In this document: piece by piece, positions 53,839-61,916 of the stretch
Layout: every line of letters begins with the position of its first letter
Numbering within the stretch: position 1 is the first letter of the stretch
NCBI GenBank assembly: GCA_964229545.1
Contig: CAXRDP010000050.1
Coordinates: 5,702 to 69,701, forward strand
DNA length: 64,000 nt
From: UBA724 sp964229545
GTDB taxonomy: Bacteria > Bacteroidota > Bacteroidia > Flavobacteriales > Flavobacteriaceae
Direction of reading: 5' to 3'
Made by a program: the position numbers and the translations under genes
Notes under the pieces: model-generated
The model's input: only the letters and a program-made list of their open reading frames with translations
Told to the model about the DNA's origin: nothing
Databases searched by the model: none

Positions 53839-54616
53839 TTCAATTCGTACCATGGCCCAATGGGCCCAAGAGGGCAATTCTCCAGAAGTGCTCTTTTGGG
53901 TCGGCTGTGCCGGTAGTTTTGATGATCGTGCCAAAAAAATCACCAAAGCATTTGTGCAACTGCTTCAAAAAGCGGAAGTGGAATTTGCTGTTTTGGGCCC
54001 TGAAGAGAGTTGTACAGGTGATCCTGCCAAGCGTTCCGGAAATGAATTTTTGTTTCAAATGCAGGCGATGACCAATATAGAAACCCTCAACACCTATGGT
54101 GTTAAGAAAATTGTCACCACCTGTCCACATTGCTTTAATACCCTCAAAAATGAATACCCCAGTTTGGGTGGCCAGTACGAGGTTATGCACCACACTCAGT
54201 TTTTGAAAAATCTGATTGGCGATGGGCGTTTGCGCATCGAAGGCGGTTTGTACAAAGGAAAAAAAATCACCTTCCACGACCCTTGTTATTTGGGCCGTGC
54301 TAACAATGAATACGAGGCACCACGTGCTTTGCTCGAAAAGTTGGAGGCAGAACTTGTAGAGATGAAAAGCTGCAAGCAAAAAGGTCTCTGTTGTGGGGCA
54401 GGCGGTGCGCAGATGTTTAAAGAAGCTGAAGTTGGAACCAAAGAAATCAACATAGCCCGAACTGAAGAAGCCCTAGATACCCAAGCAGATGTGATAGCCG
54501 CGGCTTGCCCTTTTTGCAATACTATGATGCACGATGGTATCAAGAACAAGGAAAAAGAAGTTCAAGTGGCAGTTATGGACGTGGCTCAACTACTCGCACA
54601 AACCGAAGACCTATAA
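53822..54616 (+). CDS. Cysteine-rich (CCG-domain) iron-sulfur protein, HdrB-like
   Basis: The 264-residue protein carries two CCG-type segments: ESCTGDPAKR with TTCPHCFNTLKNEY, and DPCYLGRANNEYEAPR with KGLCCGAGGAQMF and AACPFCNTMM. Such domains bind an unusual [4Fe-4S] cluster in heterodisulfide reductase, glycolate oxidase and lactate-utilisation complexes. With the membrane protein at 52067 it makes the two-subunit set common in Bacteroidota. Overlap with the HAD gene is 17 bases; ATG 53819 or TTG 53816 are alternative starts. Confidence 0.85.
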   Translation: MANTTDSIRTMAQWAQEGNSPEVLFWVGCAGSFDDRAKKITKAFVQLLQKAEVEFAVLGPEESCTGDPAKRSGNEFLFQMQAMTNIETLNTYGVKKIVTTCPHCFNTLKNEYPSLGGQYEVMHHTQFLKNLIGDGRLRIEGGLYKGKKITFHDPCYLGRANNEYEAPRALLEKLEAELVEMKSCKQKGLCCGAGGAQMFKEAEVGTKEINIARTEEALDTQADVIAAACPFCNTMMHDGIKNKEKEVQVAVMDVAQLLAQTEDL

Positions 54617-54618
54617 TT

Positions 54619-55101
54619 ATGCTGTGTCCATTTGATCAATTGCCTGACCAAGCTCGAGTTTGGATTTACCCCTCACAACGCCCTCTGAGTAGTGACGAAT
54701 TGACCTCAATAAGAGAGAAAATCAGTGATTTTCTCAAGGACTGGACTGCTCATGGCTCTAGCCTTAGGGCGGGTTTTTGTATTCCATACGACCAATTTAT
54801 TGTTATTGCCCTCGACGAAGATGCCCAATCTGCCACCGGATGCTCCATCGATAAGTCCGTTCATTTTATGCAATCACTCGAACAGGAATTTGGTTTGGTG
54901 CTTTTGGACAAGATGAATGTCAACTACAAAAGGGAGAATGAAATCATCACAGTTGATTTGAAAGACTTTAAAAAACTGGCCAAGTCTCAAGAAGTCGCCT
55001 CTCAAACCATTGTTTTTAACCATTTGGTAATTAACAAGGCAGATTTTGACAACCACTGGGAGGGACCTGCCCATTCGAGCTGGCACAATCGTTTCTTTTA
55101 G
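54619..55101 (+). CDS. Conserved protein of unknown function following the iron-sulfur genes
   Basis: The 160-residue soluble protein starts MLCPFDQLPDQARVWIYPS, two bases after the cysteine-rich gene, and ends in the aromatic-rich HWEGPAHSSWHNRFF. In databases related Bacteroidota proteins are often called ABC transporter ATPase, but no Walker A or signature motif is present here, so that name is not supported. A predicted alpha/beta fold and the histidine and tryptophan-rich tail are the only visible features. The operon position suggests a link to the redox module. Confidence 0.7.
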   Translation: MLCPFDQLPDQARVWIYPSQRPLSSDELTSIREKISDFLKDWTAHGSSLRAGFCIPYDQFIVIALDEDAQSATGCSIDKSVHFMQSLEQEFGLVLLDKMNVNYKRENEIITVDLKDFKKLAKSQEVASQTIVFNHLVINKADFDNHWEGPAHSSWHNRFF

Positions 55102-55107
55102 CTTTCG

Positions 55108-55115
55108 TATTTTAG
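55108..55115 (+). promoter_or_regulatory. Possible -7 element of the GH3 fusion gene
   Basis: TATTTTAG, one mismatch from TAnnTTTG, ends four bases before the ATG at 55120. Confidence 0.35.
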
Positions 55116-55119
55116 TCTT

Positions 55120-57987
55120 ATGATGCGAAAGTCCCTGAGTTTGCTCTTAATGTTTTGTTTGGGTTCCCTTTTTGGGCAAACCCAATCCCAATGGGTTGAC
55201 AGCCTGTACAACCAATTGACATTGGAACAAAAGATCGGACAGCTTTTTATGGTAATGGGTTTTTCCGAAGGGGATGCCGCTCATTACGACGCCATGCTTG
55301 AGGACATTCAAAACTACCACATCGGGGGGATTATATTCTCTAAAGGCAGTTTTTTAGAACAAGCCCTACTTACACAAACCTACCAAAACACAGCCCAAAC
55401 CCCCTTGCTTATCGCTATGGATGCCGAATGGGGCATGGCTATGCGGTTAAAAGATGTTGACCCTTTTCCGTTTCAGATAACTATGGGTGCCATTCAGAAC
55501 GATAGTTTGTTATACGAGGTAGGAAGCGCGATGGCCAAGCGACAGCGTGCTATGGGAGTACATTGGAACTTTGCCCCTGTGGTTGACAGCAACACCAATC
55601 CAAAAAACCCCATCATTGGGTTGCGCGCTTTGGGCGCCGACCCTTCGCTGGTCAGCCGAAAAGCAACCATGTTGATACGTGGCATGGAAGACGGAGGACT
55701 GATGGCATGCATCAAGCATTTTCCTGGCCATGGAGATACCGATAAAGATTCCCACAAAACCCTCCCCAAAATTTCTCATGATCTGAACCGTTTACAAAAA
55801 GTAGAATTGGCACCTTTTAACAATCTCATGTCTTCGGGTGTTTCGTCAGTGATGGTGGGTCATTTGGAAGTACCCGCTTTGGAGCCCACTGCGGGACTGC
55901 CTTCCTCCTTGTCTAAAAAAATAGTTACCGATTTGTTGCAAACAGAAATGGGTTTTGAGGGTATAGTCGTCACAGACGCCCTCAATATGAATGGGGTGTC
56001 AGACTATGACAGCCAACATACAGCCTCACTCAACGCCTTTTTGGCGGGTGCCGATTTGTTGCTTATTCCCCAAGATTTGGGATTGGCAGTGGCAGATATC
56101 AAACAAGCCTACTTGTCACAAGACATTTCGGAAGGTCGGCTGGCACATTCTGTAAAAAAGATTTTACGAGCCAAATACAAAGCAGGCTTACACCAAAAAG
56201 AGCCTCTAAACCATGAACTTCTTCAAAACACTATCCATTCGCCTGAATTTATGGCCCTTCAGCACCGTTTGGCTGCAGCTTCCATAACGGTACTAAAAAA
56301 TGATAAGGATCTATTGCCTATCAGAGATTTAACAGACGCCAAGATCGCTTATATCCCATTAGGAAAAGACGAGGGCAATCCTTTTTTTGAACGTCTAAAC
56401 CACTACGCAAATGTGGAACGCCTTGACCTTATTGAAGATCGCGCCAATCTTTCAAACTATTCTCACTTGATCGTCGGCATTCACCAACCCGACAAGACAC
56501 CCTGGGAATCCCATAGGTTGACTGCCGAAGAAAAAGAACTGTTGTATAAACTCAGCCGAAGGAAAAATGTGATACTGGTCAGCTTTTCAAATCCCTATGC
56601 CTTACAACACATTTTATTAGATGATTTTGAAGCCATCGTGATGGGTTATCAAAACAACCCGATTGCGCAATCCAAAGCTGCGCAAGTGGTTTTTGGAGCT
56701 TTGGGTGCCAACGGCAAACTTCCCATCGATTTGGGCTCTTTTAATGTTGGTGAAGGATTTAAGCTACAACCTATTGGCCGATTGTCTTATGGCCATCCAG
56801 AGCAAGTGGGTCTTGATTCCCAACGATTGCAACTAATTGACAGCATGGCTTATGTGGCCATTACAGACTCTATGACGCCGGGTATGCAAATCCTAGTAGC
56901 TCGAGAAGGAAAGGTTGTGTATCACAAGTCGTTTGGGCATATGCGTTATGACAAACGCATTCCAATAAAATGGTATCATCGCTATGATTTGGCATCACTC
57001 ACAAAAATTCTTGCATCCTTGCCATTGGCGATGCGTGAACAAGAAAAAGACAGCCTGTTTTTGAGCCGTCCCATAGCTTCCTTGATCCGTTCGTATGATG
57101 GCTCCAACAAAGCGGATGTGAATTTTAAGCAACTGTTCTCGCACCATGCAGGCATTCAGCCATGGATACCCTTCTACAAACAAACCCTAGATAGTATTAC
57201 CCAAGAACCTAGACAAGACCTATACCGAAACCGACAACGTAAAAGGCACCGCATTCAGATTGCGGATCAATTGCATTTGCAATCATCTTTTTTGGATTCT
57301 ATAGAAACCCAAATCATCGACAGTCCTTTGTTGGATTCCCTTTATTACAAATACAGCGATTTGCCATACTATATGTTTAAATCTTATATAGAGGAACGTC
57401 ACATGTCGCGGATTGACAAACAATTTGACGATTTTTTAAGAGGACCTATGGGCTTGTATCATACCTCTTACAATCCCCTGTCAATGATTGATAAAGACTT
57501 GGTTGTGCCTTCTGAAATAGACACTTATTATCGTCACCAAGAATTGCAAGGTTATGTTCATGATATGGGCGCTGCTATGCAAGATGGAGTAGGAGGACAT
57601 GCGGGACTGTTTTCTAACGCTAACGACGTTGCCAAAATCATGCAAATGTATCTGCAAGGGGGGAGCTATGGCGGAAAAAAATACTTGCAACCTAAAACCA
57701 TCAACACCTTTAACCAACGTTATTTTGCGGAACAAAATAACCGCCGAGGTGTTGGTTTTGACAAGCAGCAGTTTGAAGACCCCGGACCGACTTGCCTGTG
57801 TGCTTCAGACAGTAGCTTTGGTCATTCGGGCTTTACGGGAACCTTTGCGTGGGCCGACCCCGAATACGACTTGGTTTACGTATTTTTGTCGAATCGCACC
57901 TACCCAACGATGGAAAACACGCGATTGGTGGACACCAATTTTAGATCGGAAGTGCAACGTATAATTTATAAAGCTCTATACAAGTAA
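55120..57987 (+). CDS. GH3 beta-N-acetylglucosaminidase fused to a class C beta-lactamase-like serine hydrolase
   Basis: The 955-residue protein is exported (signal peptide ending near SLFGQ, residue 19). Residues about 25-370 form a NagZ-type GH3 domain with KHFPGHGDTDKDSH carrying the catalytic Asp-His pair and VVTDALNMNGV with the nucleophile. A GH3 C-terminal region (about 380-560) follows. Residues about 580-950 are a beta-lactamase/transpeptidase-like domain with the serine in DLASLTKILAS (SxxK) and YSDLPYYMF in place of YxN, plus FGHSGFTG near the end. The combination suggests muropeptide processing in the periplasm: sugar removal together with peptide or ester hydrolysis. Confidence 0.9.
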   Translation: MMRKSLSLLLMFCLGSLFGQTQSQWVDSLYNQLTLEQKIGQLFMVMGFSEGDAAHYDAMLEDIQNYHIGGIIFSKGSFLEQALLTQTYQNTAQTPLLIAMDAEWGMAMRLKDVDPFPFQITMGAIQNDSLLYEVGSAMAKRQRAMGVHWNFAPVVDSNTNPKNPIIGLRALGADPSLVSRKATMLIRGMEDGGLMACIKHFPGHGDTDKDSHKTLPKISHDLNRLQKVELAPFNNLMSSGVSSVMVGHLEVPALEPTAGLPSSLSKKIVTDLLQTEMGFEGIVVTDALNMNGVSDYDSQHTASLNAFLAGADLLLIPQDLGLAVADIKQAYLSQDISEGRLAHSVKKILRAKYKAGLHQKEPLNHELLQNTIHSPEFMALQHRLAAASITVLKNDKDLLPIRDLTDAKIAYIPLGKDEGNPFFERLNHYANVERLDLIEDRANLSNYSHLIVGIHQPDKTPWESHRLTAEEKELLYKLSRRKNVILVSFSNPYALQHILLDDFEAIVMGYQNNPIAQSKAAQVVFGALGANGKLPIDLGSFNVGEGFKLQPIGRLSYGHPEQVGLDSQRLQLIDSMAYVAITDSMTPGMQILVAREGKVVYHKSFGHMRYDKRIPIKWYHRYDLASLTKILASLPLAMREQEKDSLFLSRPIASLIRSYDGSNKADVNFKQLFSHHAGIQPWIPFYKQTLDSITQEPRQDLYRNRQRKRHRIQIADQLHLQSSFLDSIETQIIDSPLLDSLYYKYSDLPYYMFKSYIEERHMSRIDKQFDDFLRGPMGLYHTSYNPLSMIDKDLVVPSEIDTYYRHQELQGYVHDMGAAMQDGVGGHAGLFSNANDVAKIMQMYLQGGSYGGKKYLQPKTINTFNQRYFAEQNNRRGVGFDKQQFEDPGPTCLCASDSSFGHSGFTGTFAWADPEYDLVYVFLSNRTYPTMENTRLVDTNFRSEVQRIIYKALYK

Positions 57988-57989
57988 AA

Positions 57990-59123
57990 ATGCGCATCGG
58001 AATTGTTTGTTACCCTACTTTTGGCGGTAGTGGCGTCGTAGCTACCGAGTTGGGAATTGCTTTGGCTCAAAATGGCCATCAGGTGCATTTTATGACCTAC
58101 AAACAGCCAGTACGTCTCAATGCCTTACAACCCAATATTCACTTTCATGAGGTTTATGTCCCCGAATACCCCTTGTTTCACTATCAACCCTATGAGTTGG
58201 CACTCTCCAGTACGCTGGTCGATATGGTCAAGTTGCATAAATTGGATTTGCTCCACGTGCATTATGCCATTCCGCATGCCTACGCCGCCTATATGGCCAA
58301 ACAGATGTTGGCCGAGGCAGACATCAACATACCCATAGTTACTACGCTACATGGTTCTGATATTACACTTGTAGGAAGTCACCCATTTTACAAGCCAGCG
58401 GTTACCTTTAGTATCAATCATTCTGATGTGGTCACGAGTGTATCTCATAGCCTACGTGAGGATACACAGCGTTTGCTAGATGTAAACCGTGAGATTGAGG
58501 TAGTTCCCAACTTTATAGACATCAAAAAATACGACAAGCTGCGTGAGAATTGCCAACGCAGTATGATGGCTGAACCGCACGAGCGCATCATCACCCATGT
58601 GAGCAATTTCAGGCCTGTCAAACGTGTACAAGATGTACTGCATGTGTTTGCGCGTATTGTTCAAAAACAACCGTCCAAACTGATGATGGTGGGCGATGGT
58701 CCTGAGCGAAAAATGGCAGAAGATTTGAGTGCCCAACTACAAATAGATGACCATGTGGTCTTTTTGGGCAACTCTAATGATGTGTATAGGGTGTTGTGTT
58801 TCTCTGATTTGTTTTTGTTGCCCTCACAGACCGAAAGCTTTGGCTTGGCGGCTTTGGAGGCCATGGCTGCCCGTACGCCTGTCATTTGTACCGATCAAGG
58901 GGGTCTTCCCGAAGTGGTTGAAGACGGTGTTTCAGGTTATCTTACTCCTGTAGGTGATACAGATTTCATGGCTCAAAAAGCCATTGCGCTTTTGGGCAAT
59001 ATAGACCAGCTTAGACAGTTTAAAGACGCTGCTTACAACAGGGCAAAAACATTTGATATTGCTCATGTGGTTCCTATGTATATGGATATTTACGAAAAGG
59101 CAGTGGCGTATGTAGCCCGCTAA
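57990..59123 (+). CDS. bshA: N-acetyl-alpha-D-glucosaminyl L-malate synthase
   Basis: The 377-residue GT4 glycosyltransferase makes GlcNAc-malate, the first step of bacillithiol synthesis. It begins RIGIVCYPTFGGSGVVATELG, the BshA signature, and has LHVHYAIPHAYAAYMA, TTLHGSDITLVGSH, KRVQDVLHVF and the nucleotide-sugar motif SQTESFGLAALEAMAARTPVI. It follows the GH3 fusion after two bases. BshB and BshC are not in the window. Bacillithiol in Bacteroidota is established knowledge; its presence here is inferred from this gene. Confidence 0.94.
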   Translation: MRIGIVCYPTFGGSGVVATELGIALAQNGHQVHFMTYKQPVRLNALQPNIHFHEVYVPEYPLFHYQPYELALSSTLVDMVKLHKLDLLHVHYAIPHAYAAYMAKQMLAEADINIPIVTTLHGSDITLVGSHPFYKPAVTFSINHSDVVTSVSHSLREDTQRLLDVNREIEVVPNFIDIKKYDKLRENCQRSMMAEPHERIITHVSNFRPVKRVQDVLHVFARIVQKQPSKLMMVGDGPERKMAEDLSAQLQIDDHVVFLGNSNDVYRVLCFSDLFLLPSQTESFGLAALEAMAARTPVICTDQGGLPEVVEDGVSGYLTPVGDTDFMAQKAIALLGNIDQLRQFKDAAYNRAKTFDIAHVVPMYMDIYEKAVAYVAR

Positions 59124-60031
59124 TTTTTTCGTTGTGTCTGACTGCTAAAGGTACTTTCAAAAATTTTATCTGCATTGCCCGCCTCAAACCCTTCTCTGCG
59201 ATGCGCAGTGGTGAGTATATCTTTAGGTAAACCTTTGTACTCAGGTAGTACAGATCTCTCGGCAAACTCCACATAGCTTCCAGCGATGGTGTGGGTATCT
59301 CCATCGGCAAATTCACTTGAGATTTTGTTCGCTACCGTACTACTCTGGCGTAGCAAACTGTCTGGACTTGTCTTTATTTCGCCACCTGCATTATTTAGTG
59401 CGATTCCTGCTGATTTAAGTAGCTCATTAAAGTTTTCCAATTGGTTGTAAGGTTTTGGAAGGGCATGCACGCTTATGGTATAGTGATTGAGGTAGTAGCG
59501 GTTGTATAACACCCAGGCACCGTATTCGGATTCTGACAACAGGGTTTGGTAATCATCATAGGTTGGTGTGTTCCAAAGCGGTAGGTGTAAAAAATCGACC
59601 ACATTTTCCGCATGGTTCAAATCCAAACCATCTACGGGGTCGTTATGGATGTTTTGGGTGTAGCGGTCAATGATTTTTTGCGCTTGTTTGGACAAATCGC
59701 CTACGCGAAGTTCACTGATAAACACCCTTGGATAGTGTTCCATGGGAGGTTTGTACCAATAGGCATCTAGTTTTTTGGTCTCAAAATGATAGTGCTCCAT
59801 TTTTTGATAGCCATGATGGAGAAATATCTTTTCAAAAGAAGCGATGCCCAAATGAGGAATTCCCATGGTGCGAAAAGCTATGTGGTCGTTGACAATATCG
59901 GATTGGGAACCGATACAGCCCTTGTCTATAAGCAGTTTGGTAATCTGTCTGACTGCGGGAACCCGTTGGGCATAAGTGTCAAACAAGCCATTAAGAATGA
60001 GATCGATGGGTTTTTGGGATGAAAACTTCAT
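59120..60031 (-). CDS. DUF1338 family 2-oxoadipate dioxygenase/decarboxylase-like protein
   Basis: The 303-residue protein matches DUF1338, the family of HglS/YdcJ enzymes that convert 2-oxoadipate to D-2-hydroxyglutarate with Fe(II). Likely metal ligands are the histidine of NDHIAFRTMG, the histidine of ISVHALPKPYN and the glutamate of GSYVEFAERS; the arginine of AFRTMG is the substrate-binding residue in HglS. The upstream saccharopine dehydrogenase gene, 12 bases away on the same strand, strongly suggests lysine breakdown. Its 3' end overlaps bshA by four bases. Confidence 0.85.
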   Translation of the reverse strand: MKFSSQKPIDLILNGLFDTYAQRVPAVRQITKLLIDKGCIGSQSDIVNDHIAFRTMGIPHLGIASFEKIFLHHGYQKMEHYHFETKKLDAYWYKPPMEHYPRVFISELRVGDLSKQAQKIIDRYTQNIHNDPVDGLDLNHAENVVDFLHLPLWNTPTYDDYQTLLSESEYGAWVLYNRYYLNHYTISVHALPKPYNQLENFNELLKSAGIALNNAGGEIKTSPDSLLRQSSTVANKISSEFADGDTHTIAGSYVEFAERSVLPEYKGLPKDILTTAHRREGFEAGNADKIFESTFSSQTQRKN

Positions 60032-60043
60032 GGATATAAGGTT

Positions 60044-61108
60044 TTATGGGGTGTTAAAAAGACTTCCGTTTTGGGTGGCCAAAAAAGCATTCAAGTCGAT
60101 TTCTTCTTGTTTGATAAAACCTTTTTGAGGTAATTGATTGTTAGTCACCATTTCCACCACTGCCGCCAAAGAAGCCGCTGTGGTCCAAGAGATAGCCCGC
60201 CATGTATGACCACCAATTTCTTTGGGGAAATAGGTTTTAAAGAACTCTTTACGTCGCATCCGACCCTCTATCTTTCCCTCCACGACCGCATAAACATGCA
60301 CCAAATCGTCATCGACCGGGGGTTTGGCATTGGTCAAGATGGCCTCCAGTTGTTGGAGATCATTTTTCATTACCAGCTCATAGAGCATAAACCGCATAAG
60401 CTTACCATGACCCGGATAACGAATGGTCTTGTAGTTAAGCGTGTCGACTTTGCCTTCAAAAGTGGCACACATGGTGCCAAGTCCGCCCGAGGTGGTAAAT
60501 GCCTCGTATTCTTGCCCTTCTATGTTCATCTGTTCAAAACCTTGAAGAGAAGGCACCATTTTGCGTTTGCCATTGTGAATAGCTTCGGCATCGTTGAGAT
60601 ATTCGTTGAGCACACCTGTGGGTGACCATGTAAACGAATAGGCCATTTGCCCATTGGGATAGCGTGGCAAAGCCCCTACACGCAACTCAATATCACGAAT
60701 TTCGTCGAACTGCTTGGCCAAGTCCCCACCAATGATGCCTATAAATCCGGGCGCCAGTCCACATTGGGGCGCCAACACACCCACTGCCGATGCTCCTAAA
60801 GCCTCTATGTGTTGGGTGGTAGACACATCCTCAGTAAGGTCAAAATAATGAATGCCTTTTCGGTGGGCGATTTCAGCCACATGACGGTTTAGGTAGTAGG
60901 GTAGGGCCGAGACCACCCCGTCGGCTTTGTCTAGGATTTTGTGGATGGTATCGACATCACTGATATCCGCCTGATGGACAGGAAATGGTAATGTAAAGTC
61001 ATAGTGGGGTTGTTGTAGATCGTAACCTTCGACTTCAAACGATTTGCTTAAAAGCACACCAACAAGGGTGCCAACTTTCCCCAGTCCTAAAACAATTATC
61101 TTGTTCAT
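60044..61108 (-). CDS. Saccharopine dehydrogenase-like protein
   Basis: The 354-residue protein has an N-terminal NAD(P) Rossmann motif (VLGLGKVGTLVGVLLS, about 5-20), YFDLTEDVSTTQ and LAPQCGLAPGFIGIIGGDLA in the middle, and the saccharopine dehydrogenase C-terminal domain. This type (glutamate-forming, LYS9-like) splits saccharopine to 2-aminoadipate semialdehyde and glutamate. It precedes the DUF1338 gene. The lysine-ketoglutarate reductase step that would make saccharopine is not in the window, so it may be encoded elsewhere or this pair may act on another route. Confidence 0.87.
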   Translation of the reverse strand: MNKIIVLGLGKVGTLVGVLLSKSFEVEGYDLQQPHYDFTLPFPVHQADISDVDTIHKILDKADGVVSALPYYLNRHVAEIAHRKGIHYFDLTEDVSTTQHIEALGASAVGVLAPQCGLAPGFIGIIGGDLAKQFDEIRDIELRVGALPRYPNGQMAYSFTWSPTGVLNEYLNDAEAIHNGKRKMVPSLQGFEQMNIEGQEYEAFTTSGGLGTMCATFEGKVDTLNYKTIRYPGHGKLMRFMLYELVMKNDLQQLEAILTNAKPPVDDDLVHVYAVVEGKIEGRMRRKEFFKTYFPKEIGGHTWRAISWTTAASLAAVVEMVTNNQLPQKGFIKQEEIDLNAFLATQNGSLFNTP

Positions 61109-61232
61109 AATATAACAATATATTAAAGTAAAGTTATATAAAAAACAAAGTGAGAGCGAAGTTGGTGGAGAAAATATATTAACAATTTGGGTGTGATTTT
61201 CTGCTTTTTGTCTAAAATATTATATTTAGAAC

Positions 61233-61520
61233 ATGCCCCACAAAATCATTTTCTCTGACCAAGCCGCTGAAAAGTTAATTTTAATTTTTAATGATATTGA
61301 AACTCGGTTTGGCAAAAGGTCTAAAGACCTAGTCAAGAAAGAGTTTCAAAAGACCATCATCAGTGCTTCAGTATTTCCAGAAATTGGCAAAATTTATGAT
61401 AAACATTTGAGGTATGTAATTGTAAAAAAAAGGTCTATTCTGTTTTATCGTTTTGAAAATAACACCATGTATATTGTTGCTGTATTTTCCTCGAAAGAAA
61501 ATTGGATGTCTAAAATTTAA
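61233..61520 (+). CDS. RelE/ParE-type toxin
   Basis: The 95-residue protein has the compact ParE/RelE fold pattern: HKIIFSDQAAEKLILIFNDI, KEFQKTIISASVFPEIGK, LRYVIVKKRSILFYRF and a final IYIVAVFSSKENW-like strand. Toxins of this family target gyrase (ParE) or ribosome-bound mRNA (RelE); the sequence does not decide. A TATATTTA lies four bases before the ATG. Its stop overlaps the stop of the antitoxin candidate by four bases (TTAA), so the pair is tail-to-tail instead of cotranscribed. Confidence 0.82.
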   Translation: MPHKIIFSDQAAEKLILIFNDIETRFGKRSKDLVKKEFQKTIISASVFPEIGKIYDKHLRYVIVKKRSILFYRFENNTMYIVAVFSSKENWMSKI

Positions 61521-61795
61521 TTGTCGAATATCTCTCCAAATTCTTTAATCCTACCGTTTTTTATATCCTCTTCACCTTTTATAATTTCAGCTTGAAGTTT
61601 TTCTTCAAATTTTAAAATTCGAACGATCTTTTCTGCTTCAGAAAGTGTAAAATTTTTATTTTTCATTCGGTTGTAAAATGTTGCAGAAGGAATAGAAGTA
61701 AGTTTAATAATTGCTTGTGGTTTAAAGTGGCTTTGTTTTATTTTTTCCGGAAGATCCTCAATAAGCTTTCTATATTCCTGTAGTACTGACTCCAT
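61517..61795 (-). CDS. XRE-like antitoxin candidate
   Basis: The 92-residue protein has a helix-turn-helix-like stretch (KPQAIIKLTSIPSATFYNR, about 25-43) and an acidic C-terminus with EIIKGEEDIKNGRIKEFGE, a pattern common in antitoxins. ATG 61795 is chosen because an earlier start would pass through the promoter and the palindrome. With the convergent toxin gene it makes an unusual tail-to-tail pair. The DNA-binding domain suggests it controls its own promoter and perhaps the toxin promoter. Confidence 0.7.
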   Translation of the reverse strand: MESVLQEYRKLIEDLPEKIKQSHFKPQAIIKLTSIPSATFYNRMKNKNFTLSEAEKIVRILKFEEKLQAEIIKGEEDIKNGRIKEFGEIFDN

Positions 61796-61814
61796 TTTTT
61801 TATAATATACAATA

Positions 61815-61829
61815 CAAATATATATATTT
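61815..61829 (-). promoter_or_regulatory. Antitoxin promoter with overlapping palindrome
   Basis: The reverse strand has TATATTTG (61815-61822), an exact -7 match, 19 bases before the antitoxin ATG. It overlaps the perfect 14-base palindrome AAATATATATATTT (61816-61829), a likely operator for autorepression. A simple AT run could also give such symmetry. Confidence 0.4.
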
Positions 61830-61916
61830 TTTACAATTACCGTTTGTATTTGAATTACCCTCAGGTGCCTCATCGTGCTTTATCTATCTCACTACAGAAA
61901 GAACTTTGTGAAATTA

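Noticed and set aside
54619..55101. ABC transporter ATPase
   Set aside because: No Walker A, signature or Walker B motif can be found in the 160 residues, so the common database label is not supported.
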